DNA of 6,201 bases from Burkholderiales bacterium. Lineage in GTDB: Bacteria > Pseudomonadota > Gammaproteobacteria > Burkholderiales > Burkholderiaceae_C. The position numbers and the translations under genes were made by a program. Numbering within the stretch: position 1 is the first letter of the stretch; each line of letters begins with the position of its first letter. Below the pieces are notes generated by a model that saw nothing but the letters and a program-made list of their open reading frames with translations, made no database searches and was not told the origin of the DNA. This document shows positions 1-6,201 of the stretch, piece after piece. The stretch covers positions 1-6,201 of the forward strand of contig JANXMO010000671.1 of NCBI GenBank assembly GCA_025354615.1, in the 5' to 3' direction.

Positions 1-1150
1 GCGTGACGACGGCGCCGGGCTCAACCTGAGGCGCATTCGCGAACAGGGGCTGGCGCTGGGTTTGCTGCAGGCCGACCTGGACTACAGCGATGCCGAACTG
101 GCCAACCTCATTTTCAGCCCCGGTTTTTCAACCGCCGAACAGGTGACCGAACTGGCCGGTCGGGGCGTGGGCATGGATGCGGTGCGCACCGAAGTCAATG
201 CCGTCGGCGGCCGTATCGACACCGCCACGCAGGCCGGTGTCGGCACCGCCTTCAAACTGGTGCTGCCGCTGACGACGGCCGTTACCCAGGTGGTGGTGCT
301 GCGCTGCGCGACGTTGACCATCGCCATGCCGTCGCCGTTGGTCGAACACGTGTTGCGCCTGCCTGCCGCGGAGGTTGAAGCCGCACTCGAGCGTGGTTTC
401 CTGCAGCATGACGACCAACCCGTGCCGCTGTTTTGGTTGGGCGCGCTGCTGCAAAGCACGCCTTGCAGCGCTGAAACCGACGGCCACAGCGGTGCGGTGG
501 TGATGGTGCGCAGTGCGGCCCAGCGCGTGGCGGTGCAAGTCGACGATGTGCTCGGTCACCAGGAAGTGGTGGTCAAGCACCTGGGGCCTCAGTTGGCGCG
601 CGTGCCGGCATTGGCCGGTGCCACGCTGCTGGCCTCCGGCGGCGTGGCGTTGATCTACAACCCGGTGGCGCTGGCCACGCTGTATGGCCCGGCCGCCCGC
701 GCCGCCACTGTGGCGGCGTTGCGCGGCAGCCCCGCGCTGGCCGCGGCGGGTCGCGGTGCGGTTGCGCAAAAACCATGCAAGCCGCTGGTGCTGGTGGTCG
801 ACGATTCCGTCACGGTGCGCCGCGTCACCCAGCGCCTGCTGGAACGCGAAGGCTATCGCGTCATGCTCGCCAAAGATGGCCTGGATGCGCTCGATCGCCT
901 GACTGAGGAAAAACCCGTGCTGGTTCTCAGCGACATTGAAATGCCGCGCATGGACGGTTTCGAACTGGTGCGGCAGCTGCGCAACGACCCGGCTTTCATT
1001 GACCTGCCCGTGGTCATGATCAGCTCGCGCATCGCACAAAAGCACCGCGACCACGCCACGCAACTGGGGGTGGCGCACTACCTCGGCAAACCGTATGCGG
1101 AAGACGAGCTGCTTGCGCTGGTCGCCCGTCACAGCGGCCAAGCCGGATAA
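1..1150 (+). CDS. pilL: PilL/ChpA-type CheA hybrid histidine kinase, C-terminal part (5' partial)
   Basis: The reading frame is open from the window edge (first full codon at base 2) to TAA at 1148-1150, so the N-terminus with any Hpt, dimerisation and N-box regions is missing. Visible parts in order: an ATPase G1 box (DDGAG, bases 5-19), the G2 box GRGVGMD (158-178), and the GT motif ending the ATPase fold (about 242-268). A CheW-like domain follows (about 272-680), then a low-complexity Ala/Gly-rich linker. A response-regulator receiver occupies about 779-1140, with the acidic pair DD (800-805), phospho-acceptor Asp (932-934) in SDIEMP, switch Ser (1022-1024) and conserved Lys (1088-1090). 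This is the order found in ChpA/PilL, the kinase of the Pil-Chp system that controls type IV pilus twitching. The receiver sequence resembles ChpA tails more than chemotaxis CheA, which usually lacks one. A flagellar or other CheA-receiver hybrid remains possible because the Hpt region and the pilGHIJ neighbours are not visible. Confidence 0.85.
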   Translation, partial: RDDGAGLNLRRIREQGLALGLLQADLDYSDAELANLIFSPGFSTAEQVTELAGRGVGMDAVRTEVNAVGGRIDTATQAGVGTAFKLVLPLTTAVTQVVVLRCATLTIAMPSPLVEHVLRLPAAEVEAALERGFLQHDDQPVPLFWLGALLQSTPCSAETDGHSGAVVMVRSAAQRVAVQVDDVLGHQEVVVKHLGPQLARVPALAGATLLASGGVALIYNPVALATLYGPAARAATVAALRGSPALAAAGRGAVAQKPCKPLVLVVDDSVTVRRVTQRLLEREGYRVMLAKDGLDALDRLTEEKPVLVLSDIEMPRMDGFELVRQLRNDPAFIDLPVVMISSRIAQKHRDHATQLGVAHYLGKPYAEDELLALVARHSGQAG

Positions 1151-1173
1151 GCGGGCAGCCATTGCCATGAGCC

Positions 1174-2208
1174 ATGTCTGAAGTTCTTGAAAAACTGGCC
1201 ACACTGACAGGCCTGCGCGACCGCGACACGCTGGACGTCGGGCTGGCGGAAGCCCTCAGCGGCGTGCTGGAACCGCAGCTGGTCGAGATTTACCGCCGCG
1301 TCGGGCCGCCGGGCAACGAGCGCTGGCTGTTGCGCGCCCGCCTGGCGTGTGGCGACCTGGCGGCCACGTCTGACCCGGCGTGGGTGGAGCTCGACAGCCT
1401 GCCTCGCTGTAGCGACCACCCGCAGCGCGAACGCGCCGTGGCCGGGCGCGATGTAGTGCTGGCGCGCAGCCCGGCTGGTGGCAGCCTGGCCATTTTCCCG
1501 TTAGGCAACGACGCCACCGCGCTTTCCATCATTGAAATTTGCACCACCACCCCGTTGGAAGATGCCGGGCTGCGCATTGTCAGCGGCATCTTGCGCGTCT
1601 ACCGCAACTTTCACAGCCTGCTGGATTACAGCGAACGCGACACGTTGACGGCGCTGCGCAATCGCAAAACCTTCGACGACAGTTTTCTCAAACTGATTGG
1701 CGAACCGCCCGCCTCCCACCCGGAACCGAAAGCCGATGGCGTCGCGCCGACCGGCGGTACCTGGCTCGGCGTGATCGATATCGATCACTTCAAGCACGTC
1801 AATGACATGCACGGGCATTTGATCGGCGACGAGGTGTTGTTGATGCTGTCGCGCCTGATGGCCAACAACTTCCGTTTCAACGACCACGTGTTCCGTTTCG
1901 GTGGCGAGGAATTCGTGGTGCTGATGCGTTGCACCAGCGAAGAGCAGGCCGTGCAAGCTTTCGAGCGCCTGCGAGAACGCGTACAAGCCTTTTCGTTCCC
2001 CCGTGTTGGCCAACAAACCATCAGCATCGGCTTCACACAGGTGCGCCCCGCCGATTCACCCAGCGGCGCCTTCCAACGCGCCGACCAGGCCGTTTACTGG
2101 GCCAAGAAGCACGGCCGCAACCGCGTTTGCAGCTTTGCCGAACTGGTCAAAATTGGGGAGTTGATTGACAAGGATTGGACGAGTGGCGCGAACGTGGAGT
2201 TGTTTTGA
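1174..2208 (+). CDS. GGDEF diguanylate cyclase with GAF-like N-terminal region
   Basis: This 344-residue protein should make cyclic di-GMP from two GTP. Residues 1 to about 145 look like a GAF-type sensory fold (alternating strands, ending in FPLGNDATALSIIEI); that assignment is by eye. The cyclase domain begins with the usual DTLTALRNRKTF (156-167), then the metal-binding Asp region VIDIDHFK (200-207), then the active-site motif GGEEF (243-247). An RxxD inhibitory site, RFND (234-237), lies exactly five residues before GGEEF, so product inhibition is expected. About 29 residues separate F167 from W197, including a Pro-rich stretch, which is longer than in compact GGDEF domains. No membrane segment is seen, so it is probably cytoplasmic. 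The ATG at 1174 is fixed by an in-frame TGA at 1168-1170; no strong Shine-Dalgarno precedes it. The gap to the kinase stop is 23 bp, which suggests one transcript and possibly translational coupling. The signal sensed is unknown. Confidence 0.92.
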   Translation: MSEVLEKLATLTGLRDRDTLDVGLAEALSGVLEPQLVEIYRRVGPPGNERWLLRARLACGDLAATSDPAWVELDSLPRCSDHPQRERAVAGRDVVLARSPAGGSLAIFPLGNDATALSIIEICTTTPLEDAGLRIVSGILRVYRNFHSLLDYSERDTLTALRNRKTFDDSFLKLIGEPPASHPEPKADGVAPTGGTWLGVIDIDHFKHVNDMHGHLIGDEVLLMLSRLMANNFRFNDHVFRFGGEEFVVLMRCTSEEQAVQAFERLRERVQAFSFPRVGQQTISIGFTQVRPADSPSGAFQRADQAVYWAKKHGRNRVCSFAELVKIGELIDKDWTSGANVELF

Positions 2209-2359
2209 AAAAGTTGCCGTCCTGCAGGCTTGCCGGGTGAAAAGTGAACCGCCCCGGGATTCGTGGAGACTGTTTGGTTTAAGTCAGTCCGCATTGCGCC
2301 CTGATCGGTGACATGAGCTGTTCCATTCCATGAAAGCCATTTGGCTGGCATGAGTTTTT
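2209..2359. other. Convergent intergenic gap between the cyclase and bepA
   Basis: This 151-bp gap separates two genes that point at each other. It is visibly less GC-rich than the flanking genes. Apart from the candidate terminator at its right end I see a CCTGCAGG palindrome (2221-2228) of no evident role and a seven-codon ATG-to-TGA string (2330-2353) lying inside the terminator hairpin. No tRNA, small RNA or repeat is recognisable. Confidence 0.6.
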
Positions 2360-2361
2360 TT
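2329..2361 (+). terminator. Possible Rho-independent terminator of the kinase-cyclase transcript
   Basis: CATG (2329-2332) can pair with CATG (2349-2352). Inside this, AGCC (2335-2338) pairs with GGCT (2343-2346) across an ATTT loop, with an AA/GG internal mismatch between the two stems. Two bases later comes a run of seven T (2355-2361). The stem is weak and interrupted, so this is only a candidate. The T run overlaps the minus-strand stop codon of bepA (2360-2362). Read on the minus strand the hairpin lacks a good T run, so bepA termination is not explained by it. Confidence 0.35.
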
Positions 2362-4075
2362 ATCCCCCCAAATTCCCCGCCGCCCGCTCGTCAATCACTT
2401 GCTGCCGGCGTTTGGCTTCGAGTGTGCGCACGCGGGAGTCGATGACCGAGGATTCGATGAAGTCGGCTGCGGCGGCTGGTGTGCCGCTGGCGCCGCTGCG
2501 GGCCAGGCGCTGGCCGGCGCGAAGGCGGTCGAGCGCGCCGGTCAGGTCGCCGACGGCGTTGCGGGATTCGGCTTCGGCACGCAGGGCGCGCAGCGGCTGG
2601 CCGAGGCGCGCCCACAGGCGGCCGAGCGTGCTCCAGGCATCGGCATCGGTGTCGTGACTTGTGACCCAGGTTTGCAGCCGGTCGGCGCTGCGGCGCAGGG
2701 CGCTGCCGTTCGGCGGCGCGGCCAGCGCTGCTTGCGCGGCCAGCAGCAGCACGGGGCGGGACATTTCTTCATCATGCGGCTGAAGGGCGGCGGCGGCGCG
2801 TGGCAGGTCACCGCGCTCCAGTGCCGACTGAGCGGTGAGCAGATCGAGGGCGCGTTGGGCGCGGGGCTCGGCGTGCGCGGCGCCGCGCAGCAGTTCGCCG
2901 GCCTTGGCCAATGCGGCATCGGCGCGTGGCCAGTCCCGCAGCAGGGTGGACGCCAAGGCGATTTCATAGGCCGCGCCAAGGCGCTCGGCGCGCGCGGCGG
3001 CGGTGTTGTCGGCGTCTTGCGCCTGCCAGCGGCGCAGGGCACTGACGCGCGGGTCCATCAGCACGCGGGCGCGCGCCTGGGCCAGGCTGTGTTCGAGCAG
3101 GCTGGCTTCGCTGCGCGGCGGCAATGATGACGCCGGCGCGGCATCCGCCGCCAGGCCCATGCGCGCGCGCGCTTCGCCGATGCGCTCGGTCGTCAACGGA
3201 TGGCTGCGCAGATAGGGAAAGCCGCCGAAGTCGTTCAGCCGCGAGGCCTGCTGCAGTTTGTCGAACATGGCGGCCATGCCGCCGGGCGCGAAGCCGGCAG
3301 TTGTCATGACCTGGTAGCCAATGCGGTCGGCCTCGCGTTCCATGTCGCGCGAAAAATTCAGCTGGCCCTGGATGCCGGCGGCCTGGCTGCCGGCGATGAC
3401 GGCGTTGGTGGCGTCGGCATTGCCGCTGCGGCTGGCGGCAAGCACGCCCAGGATCAACGCCGCGGCGCTGAGCAACGACACCCGCTTGCTGTTGGCCAGG
3501 CTGCGGGCGATGTGGCGCTGGTTGACGTGCGTCATTTCGTGCGCCAGCACCGAGGCGAGCTCGTCGGCGGTCGAGGTCATCGCCATCAGCCCCAAGTGCA
3601 CGCCGACGAAGCCGCCGGGCAGCGCAAAGGCGTTGACGCTGCGGTCGCGCACGAGGAAGGGCTCGTAGGCAAAGCGTTCTTCGAGATCGGGCGTGACTTC
3701 ACCGCGGGCGCGCGCCGCGGCCACCAGCGGTTGCCACAGCGATTGCAGGTATTCGAGCAGGATGGGGTCGTCGATGTAGTCCGGGTCACGCCGGATGTCG
3801 CGCATGATCTCGTCGCCCAGCTTGCGCTCAGCGCCGAGACTGAAGTCGTCTGAGGCCGCGTCGCCCAGCGATGGCAGGCTGTTGTTTTGCGATTGCGCAG
3901 GCGGCGCCTGCAGCGGGCCGGTCAGCCACAGGGCCAACAAGGCAGCCAGCAGGCGTTGCGAACGGGGCCGTCGCACAGGCGAGAAGCGGTTCAAAGGCGG
4001 TTGGCTCAAGAACGAATGGCGCAATGGAAGGGGACGCCTATGATGCGTCAACGACATGTCGGCTTTGTAACGCAT
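2360..4075 (-). CDS. bepA: BepA/YfgC-like M48 zinc metalloprotease with TPR-like C-terminal half
   Basis: Family members work in the periplasm in assembly and quality control of outer-membrane proteins such as the LptD machinery. Numbering from the ATG at 4073-4075 (571 residues): a basic N-terminus and a hydrophobic core [12 protein letters not shown] (about 42-53) form a signal peptide, with a likely cut near PPAQ. The mature start LPSLGD is typical of the family. The zinc site HEMTH is at 179-183 (bases 3527-3541), and the third ligand is probably Glu246 in EREAD. His292 in RSHPLTTER matches the position of the regulatory histidine described for E. coli BepA. The remainder, from about 310, is Ala/Arg-rich and helical, consistent with degenerate TPRs. 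The protein is longer than E. coli BepA (487 residues). The start is uncertain: ATG 4075 has a weak GGA element upstream, ATG 4057 has none, and GTG at 3974-3976 would give the most normal signal peptide (RRPRSQR before the core). A TTG at 4138 would lie inside moaC and is unlikely. Confidence 0.88.
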   Translation of the reverse strand: MRYKADMSLTHHRRPLPLRHSFLSQPPLNRFSPVRRPRSQRLLAALLALWLTGPLQAPPAQSQNNSLPSLGDAASDDFSLGAERKLGDEIMRDIRRDPDYIDDPILLEYLQSLWQPLVAAARARGEVTPDLEERFAYEPFLVRDRSVNAFALPGGFVGVHLGLMAMTSTADELASVLAHEMTHVNQRHIARSLANSKRVSLLSAAALILGVLAASRSGNADATNAVIAGSQAAGIQGQLNFSRDMEREADRIGYQVMTTAGFAPGGMAAMFDKLQQASRLNDFGGFPYLRSHPLTTERIGEARARMGLAADAAPASSLPPRSEASLLEHSLAQARARVLMDPRVSALRRWQAQDADNTAAARAERLGAAYEIALASTLLRDWPRADAALAKAGELLRGAAHAEPRAQRALDLLTAQSALERGDLPRAAAALQPHDEEMSRPVLLLAAQAALAAPPNGSALRRSADRLQTWVTSHDTDADAWSTLGRLWARLGQPLRALRAEAESRNAVGDLTGALDRLRAGQRLARSGASGTPAAAADFIESSVIDSRVRTLEAKRRQQVIDERAAGNLGG

Positions 4076-4107
4076 CTCGGTTTTCCGCGGCTTTTGAGGT
4101 TGATTCC
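4076..4107. promoter_or_regulatory. Divergent leader between bepA and moaC
   Basis: With bepA starting at 4075 only 32 bp separate the two divergent genes, which is too little for two ordinary promoters. Either the promoters lie inside the opposing genes, or bepA starts later (GTG 3974-3976), which would open about 130 bp. I found no convincing -35/-10 pair on either strand and nothing resembling a molybdenum-cofactor riboswitch. Confidence 0.4.
4096..4099 (+). promoter_or_regulatory. Ribosome binding site of moaC
   Basis: GAGG sits eight bases before the ATG at 4108. It fixes the moaC start, since no upstream in-frame ATG is present in the leader. Confidence 0.65.
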
Positions 4108-4620
4108 ATGTCCAGCGATTCAAGCGCTTCGGCGGCAACGCCCCTCAGCCATTTCGACGCCAGCGGCGCGGCGCACATGGTGGATGTTTCAGGCAAGCTT
4201 GAAACGCACCGCATCGCCCGCGCCACCGGTTGCATCCACATGCAGCCCGCCACGCTGGCGCTGGTGCGCAGCGGCACAGCCGGCAAGGGTGATGTGATCG
4301 GCGTGGCCCGCGTTGCGGCCATTCAGGCGGCCAAGCGAACGGCAGAGTTGATTCCACTGTGCCACCCGTTGCCGCTGACCCGGGTGACGGTTGAATTCGA
4401 TGTGGACGACGCGGCCAGCCGCGTGCACTGCACCGTTCAAGTTGAAACGCACGGCCGCACCGGCGTTGAAATGGAAGCGCTGACGGCGGTGCAGATCGGC
4501 CTGCTGACGGTATATGACATGTGCAAGGCTGCCGACCGGGGCATGGTGATGGACGGCATCCGCGTGCTGGAAAAGCACGGCGGGCAGTCGGGCGCCTGGC
4601 ACGCGGCCGTGGTTACCTGA
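4108..4620 (+). CDS. moaC: Cyclic pyranopterin monophosphate synthase MoaC
   Basis: MoaC acts with MoaA in the first step of molybdenum cofactor synthesis, converting the MoaA product (3',8-cyclo-7,8-dihydro-GTP) into cyclic pyranopterin monophosphate in the cytoplasm. The 170-residue length fits the family (about 160). Conserved features: MVDV near the N-terminus (24-27), Lys60 in [12 protein letters not shown] (84-91) with Cys85 and His86, [11 protein letters not shown] (118-128) with Glu121 and Glu123, YDMCKA (136-141) with Asp137 and Lys140, and EKHGGQSG (155-162) with Lys156. These match the E. coli active-site residues at a constant offset of nine, so the enzyme looks intact. A His replaces the usual Ser in KSGG. 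The first 13 or so residues are Ser/Ala-rich and variable. No other moa or moe gene is nearby, so the pathway genes must be scattered. The TGA at 4618-4620 overlaps the end of the facing gene. Confidence 0.97.
   Translation: MSSDSSASAATPLSHFDASGAAHMVDVSGKLETHRIARATGCIHMQPATLALVRSGTAGKGDVIGVARVAAIQAAKRTAELIPLCHPLPLTRVTVEFDVDDAASRVHCTVQVETHGRTGVEMEALTAVQIGLLTVYDMCKAADRGMVMDGIRVLEKHGGQSGAWHAAVVT
4613..4620. other. 8-bp tail-to-tail overlap of moaC and the PglL-like gene
   Basis: The eight bases TTACCTGA hold both stop codons: TGA of moaC on the plus strand (4618-4620) and TAA of the ligase gene on the minus strand (complement of 4613-4615). There is no room for a terminator between the genes, so each transcript must end inside the other gene or its coding strand. 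Confidence 0.9.
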
Positions 4621-6201
4621 AATCGCGGTAGTCGAACGTGCGTTTGGGCGGCGTGCACTGGTAGGGCAGCGGCTCGCCGGGCGCGGGGGCCGCATCGGCG
4701 TCATCACACGGCTCGAAATAATCGAGCGATTCATCGTTGTGAAATTCACGCAGGCGCTGCGCCAGGTGGCGGGCGCGCTCGGTGTCACCCGCGGCGTTCA
4801 GCGCGTCGGCCCAGGCCATCATCAAGCGTGTGTCGAGCAGGTAATGGATGGCGCCTTCAAAATTGCGCAGAGCGCCGGGGGCAGATGCCACGGCACTGCT
4901 GCTGGTGGCCGCGGCGTAATCCGCATGGTGCGAGAAGAACCAACTGCGCTGGCCGTCGGCAATGCGCTCGGCCAGCGGCGCCGGCTCGGCACCCGGCTGA
5001 AAAATCACCACCACGCGGGAATAGTCGAGCACCGACAGCGCACTGCCGCCCATCAGCAGCAAGGCGGCCAGCACCAGCGGGCGTGCCGTGCGGCGCGCCG
5101 GTGACGCGTGTGTTGTTGTTGTTGCCGCTTCAGGTGGCGATGTCGCCAGCTGTGCAGCCGCCGCCTTGCGCCCGTTGTCGCTGCCCAGGCACAGGCCAAA
5201 AGCAAATGCCGCCGGCAACAGGAAGTAGGCGTACCACAGCGGGTATTCGAGCTGGCTGTGCAGCGCGATCATCAACACCATCATGAAGGCGGCGCGCAAC
5301 ATCACCGCCTGCTGCGCGTCAACGGCGTCACGCCCCGCCGCATAGGCGCGCCACAGTGCAAAGCACAGCAGCGCCAGCACCAGCGCTGCCAGCGGCAGGC
5401 CCAACTCGACAGCCAACTGCAGCGGCAGGTTGTGCGTGTGGTCGAAAAAAGCCACAGGGCGGCCCGGGAACGGCGTCAAAGACCACGCAAAGTTGAACTC
5501 GCCCCAGCCGACGCCTGCCCACGGGTGCTGGGCGATCAGGCTCAAGGTGTTGGCCCAGATGCCGAAGCGCGAGGCGGAAATGTCGCCTTCCACGCTGAAG
5601 CGGTGCTCGTCGACCAACGCCGCGTGGCCCTGATGCGCCCACGCCGTCAAACCCCACCAGCACAACGCATACAACACCGGCGCCAGCAACAGCGCGGCCC
5701 GCGCATGGCGTGACAAGCGCTTGTCGAAAGCGCCCCACAGCGCCAGGATGACCACGCCCACCGTGCCGGTGCGCGACCCGCTCAGCACCAGTGAAAAAAT
5801 GAACAGCGCCGCCAGCACCCACGCAAAGCCGCGCCGCAGCCGCCCGGCTTCTGCCAGCCACAGCACGGCGATGAAGGACCACAGCAGCAAGCTGCTCAAG
5901 TGGTTTGGCTGCCGCAAATTGCCCGAGGCGCGGCCAACGAGCGCCGTGGCGGCTATCCACGTCCCGTCGGCCCAAACAGGTTTGAATACCTGCACCAACG
6001 CAACGGCGGAACTCAAGACCCCAGCCACCACCAGCGCCACGGCAAATGCATGAAACGCCTGCCCCGCCCGCCCCTGCTGTGCCGTGGCCGCTGCCACAGC
6101 GACCGTCAACACGGCCGCTAACAACACCCCAGCCGACGAAGCTGCCAACCCTAACGGTGATGCGGCCCACACCACCGCCCCCAAAGCCGACACCGCCATC
6201 A
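4613..6201 (-). CDS. Wzy/PglL-family O-oligosaccharyltransferase, N-terminus cut by the window edge
   Basis: This is a polytopic inner-membrane protein of the O-antigen ligase/polymerase superfamily. PglL-type members move a lipid-linked glycan onto Ser/Thr of periplasmic proteins, often type IV pilin. Numbering from the ATG at 6197-6199: [10 protein letters not shown] (93-102), SGSRTG (140-145), RFGIWANTL followed by [11 protein letters not shown] (211-235), [17 protein letters not shown] (253-269) with the family histidines 254 and 256, and [16 protein letters not shown] (314-329). About ten hydrophobic segments are visible. A Thr/Ala-rich linker (about 345-372) leads to a last membrane segment (374-393) and a soluble C-terminal domain (to 528) like the PglL_A/Wzy_C_2 region, ending in YRDFR. 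Cys498 and Cys515 could form a disulfide if this part is periplasmic. The frame is still open at 6201 and family members usually have more residues at the front, so the ATG at 6199 is probably internal. A Wzy polymerase or WaaL ligase is the alternative, but the C-terminal domain favours a protein glycosylase. Confidence 0.87.
   Translation of the reverse strand, partial: MAVSALGAVVWAASPLGLAASSAGVLLAAVLTVAVAAATAQQGRAGQAFHAFAVALVVAGVLSSAVALVQVFKPVWADGTWIAATALVGRASGNLRQPNHLSSLLLWSFIAVLWLAEAGRLRRGFAWVLAALFIFSLVLSGSRTGTVGVVILALWGAFDKRLSRHARAALLLAPVLYALCWWGLTAWAHQGHAALVDEHRFSVEGDISASRFGIWANTLSLIAQHPWAGVGWGEFNFAWSLTPFPGRPVAFFDHTHNLPLQLAVELGLPLAALVLALLCFALWRAYAAGRDAVDAQQAVMLRAAFMMVLMIALHSQLEYPLWYAYFLLPAAFAFGLCLGSDNGRKAAAAQLATSPPEAATTTTHASPARRTARPLVLAALLLMGGSALSVLDYSRVVVIFQPGAEPAPLAERIADGQRSWFFSHHADYAAATSSSAVASAPGALRNFEGAIHYLLDTRLMMAWADALNAAGDTERARHLAQRLREFHNDESLDYFEPCDDADAAPAPGEPLPYQCTPPKRTFDYRDFR
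5111..5124. repeat. Short TGT trinucleotide tract inside the PglL-like gene
   Basis: A run of four and two-thirds TGT units lies in the Thr-rich linker between the membrane domain and the last membrane segment, encoding consecutive Thr on the minus strand. Being a multiple of three, changes in copy number would alter linker length without breaking the frame. Confidence 0.55.

Noticed and set aside
128..1204. Long minus-strand open frame (358 codons) opposite the kinase
   Set aside because: Its product is rich in His, Arg and Gln, has no recognisable domain, and mirrors a gene with clear CheA, CheW and receiver motifs. It is a typical antisense frame in GC-rich DNA.
2330..2353. Seven-codon ATG-to-TGA string that might be a leader peptide
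   Set aside because: No convincing ribosome site, no gene follows on that strand, and it falls within a candidate terminator hairpin.
2399..3127. Plus-strand open frame of 242 codons inside bepA
   Set aside because: Gly/Ala-rich low-complexity translation with no start signal, opposite the well-supported protease gene.
3200..3853. Plus-strand open frame of 217 codons opposite the protease catalytic region
   Set aside because: The minus strand holds HEMTH and the third zinc ligand, so this frame is a shadow.
4001..4044. TTGGCT and TATGAT as a moaC promoter
   Set aside because: The spacing of 32 bases is far too long for a sigma-70 promoter.
4028..4051. TTGACG on the minus strand as a -35 box for bepA
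   Set aside because: No acceptable -10 hexamer lies 16-18 bases downstream.
4563..4579. Perfect 6-bp hairpin with a five-base loop near the end of moaC
   Set aside because: It lacks a T run and encodes conserved MoaC residues around Lys156, so it is most likely a by-product of coding.
5328..6170. Second minus-strand frame of 280 codons overlapping the ligase gene
   Set aside because: Arg/Gly-rich product without membrane segments; the frame carrying the Wzy/PglL motifs is the real one.
1..6201. Mobile element, CRISPR array, toxin-antitoxin pair or defence island
   Set aside because: No direct-repeat array, terminal inverted repeats, transposase or paired small genes were seen, and all coding space is taken by housekeeping or signalling genes.

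Overview
The window reads as an ordinary chromosomal segment of a high-GC betaproteobacterium, most likely order Burkholderiales and possibly Comamonadaceae. I infer this from the GC-rich third codon positions and from the style of the proteins: a PilL/ChpA hybrid kinase tail, a Burkholderiales-type diguanylate cyclase ending in VELF, a BepA-like M48 protease and a PglL-type glycan ligase ending in YRDFR. No database search was possible. I see no insertion sequence, CRISPR array, tRNA, rRNA, phage gene or sign of recent transfer. Coding density is very high.

Layout from left to right. (1) Bases 1-1150, plus strand: the 3' end of a large CheA-type hybrid histidine kinase (PilL/ChpA). It holds the end of the ATPase domain, a CheW-like domain and a C-terminal receiver. 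Its N-terminus lies outside the window. (2) Bases 1174-2208, plus strand: a GGDEF diguanylate cyclase with an intact catalytic motif and inhibitory site, 23 bp after the kinase and probably co-transcribed with it. (3) Bases 2209-2359: a short gap with a possible terminator. (4) Bases 2360 to about 4075, minus strand: an exported M48 zinc metalloprotease of the BepA/YfgC type with a TPR-like C-terminal half. (5) A very short divergent leader, then moaC on the plus strand (4108-4620). (6) Bases 4613-6201, minus strand: a polytopic Wzy/PglL-like O-oligosaccharyltransferase whose N-terminus runs off the right edge. Its stop codon overlaps the moaC stop by 8 bp.

How the genes work together: the kinase and the cyclase probably link surface or chemosensory control of type IV pili to c-di-GMP. 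The PglL-like ligase could glycosylate type IV pilin or other periplasmic proteins, so both ends of the window touch on pilus biology, although no pilin or pilus assembly gene is present. BepA (outer-membrane protein quality control) and MoaC (molybdenum cofactor synthesis) are housekeeping genes without a clear functional link to the others. I found no convincing undescribed system. The findings are mostly fine points of gene arrangement and testable functional inferences.
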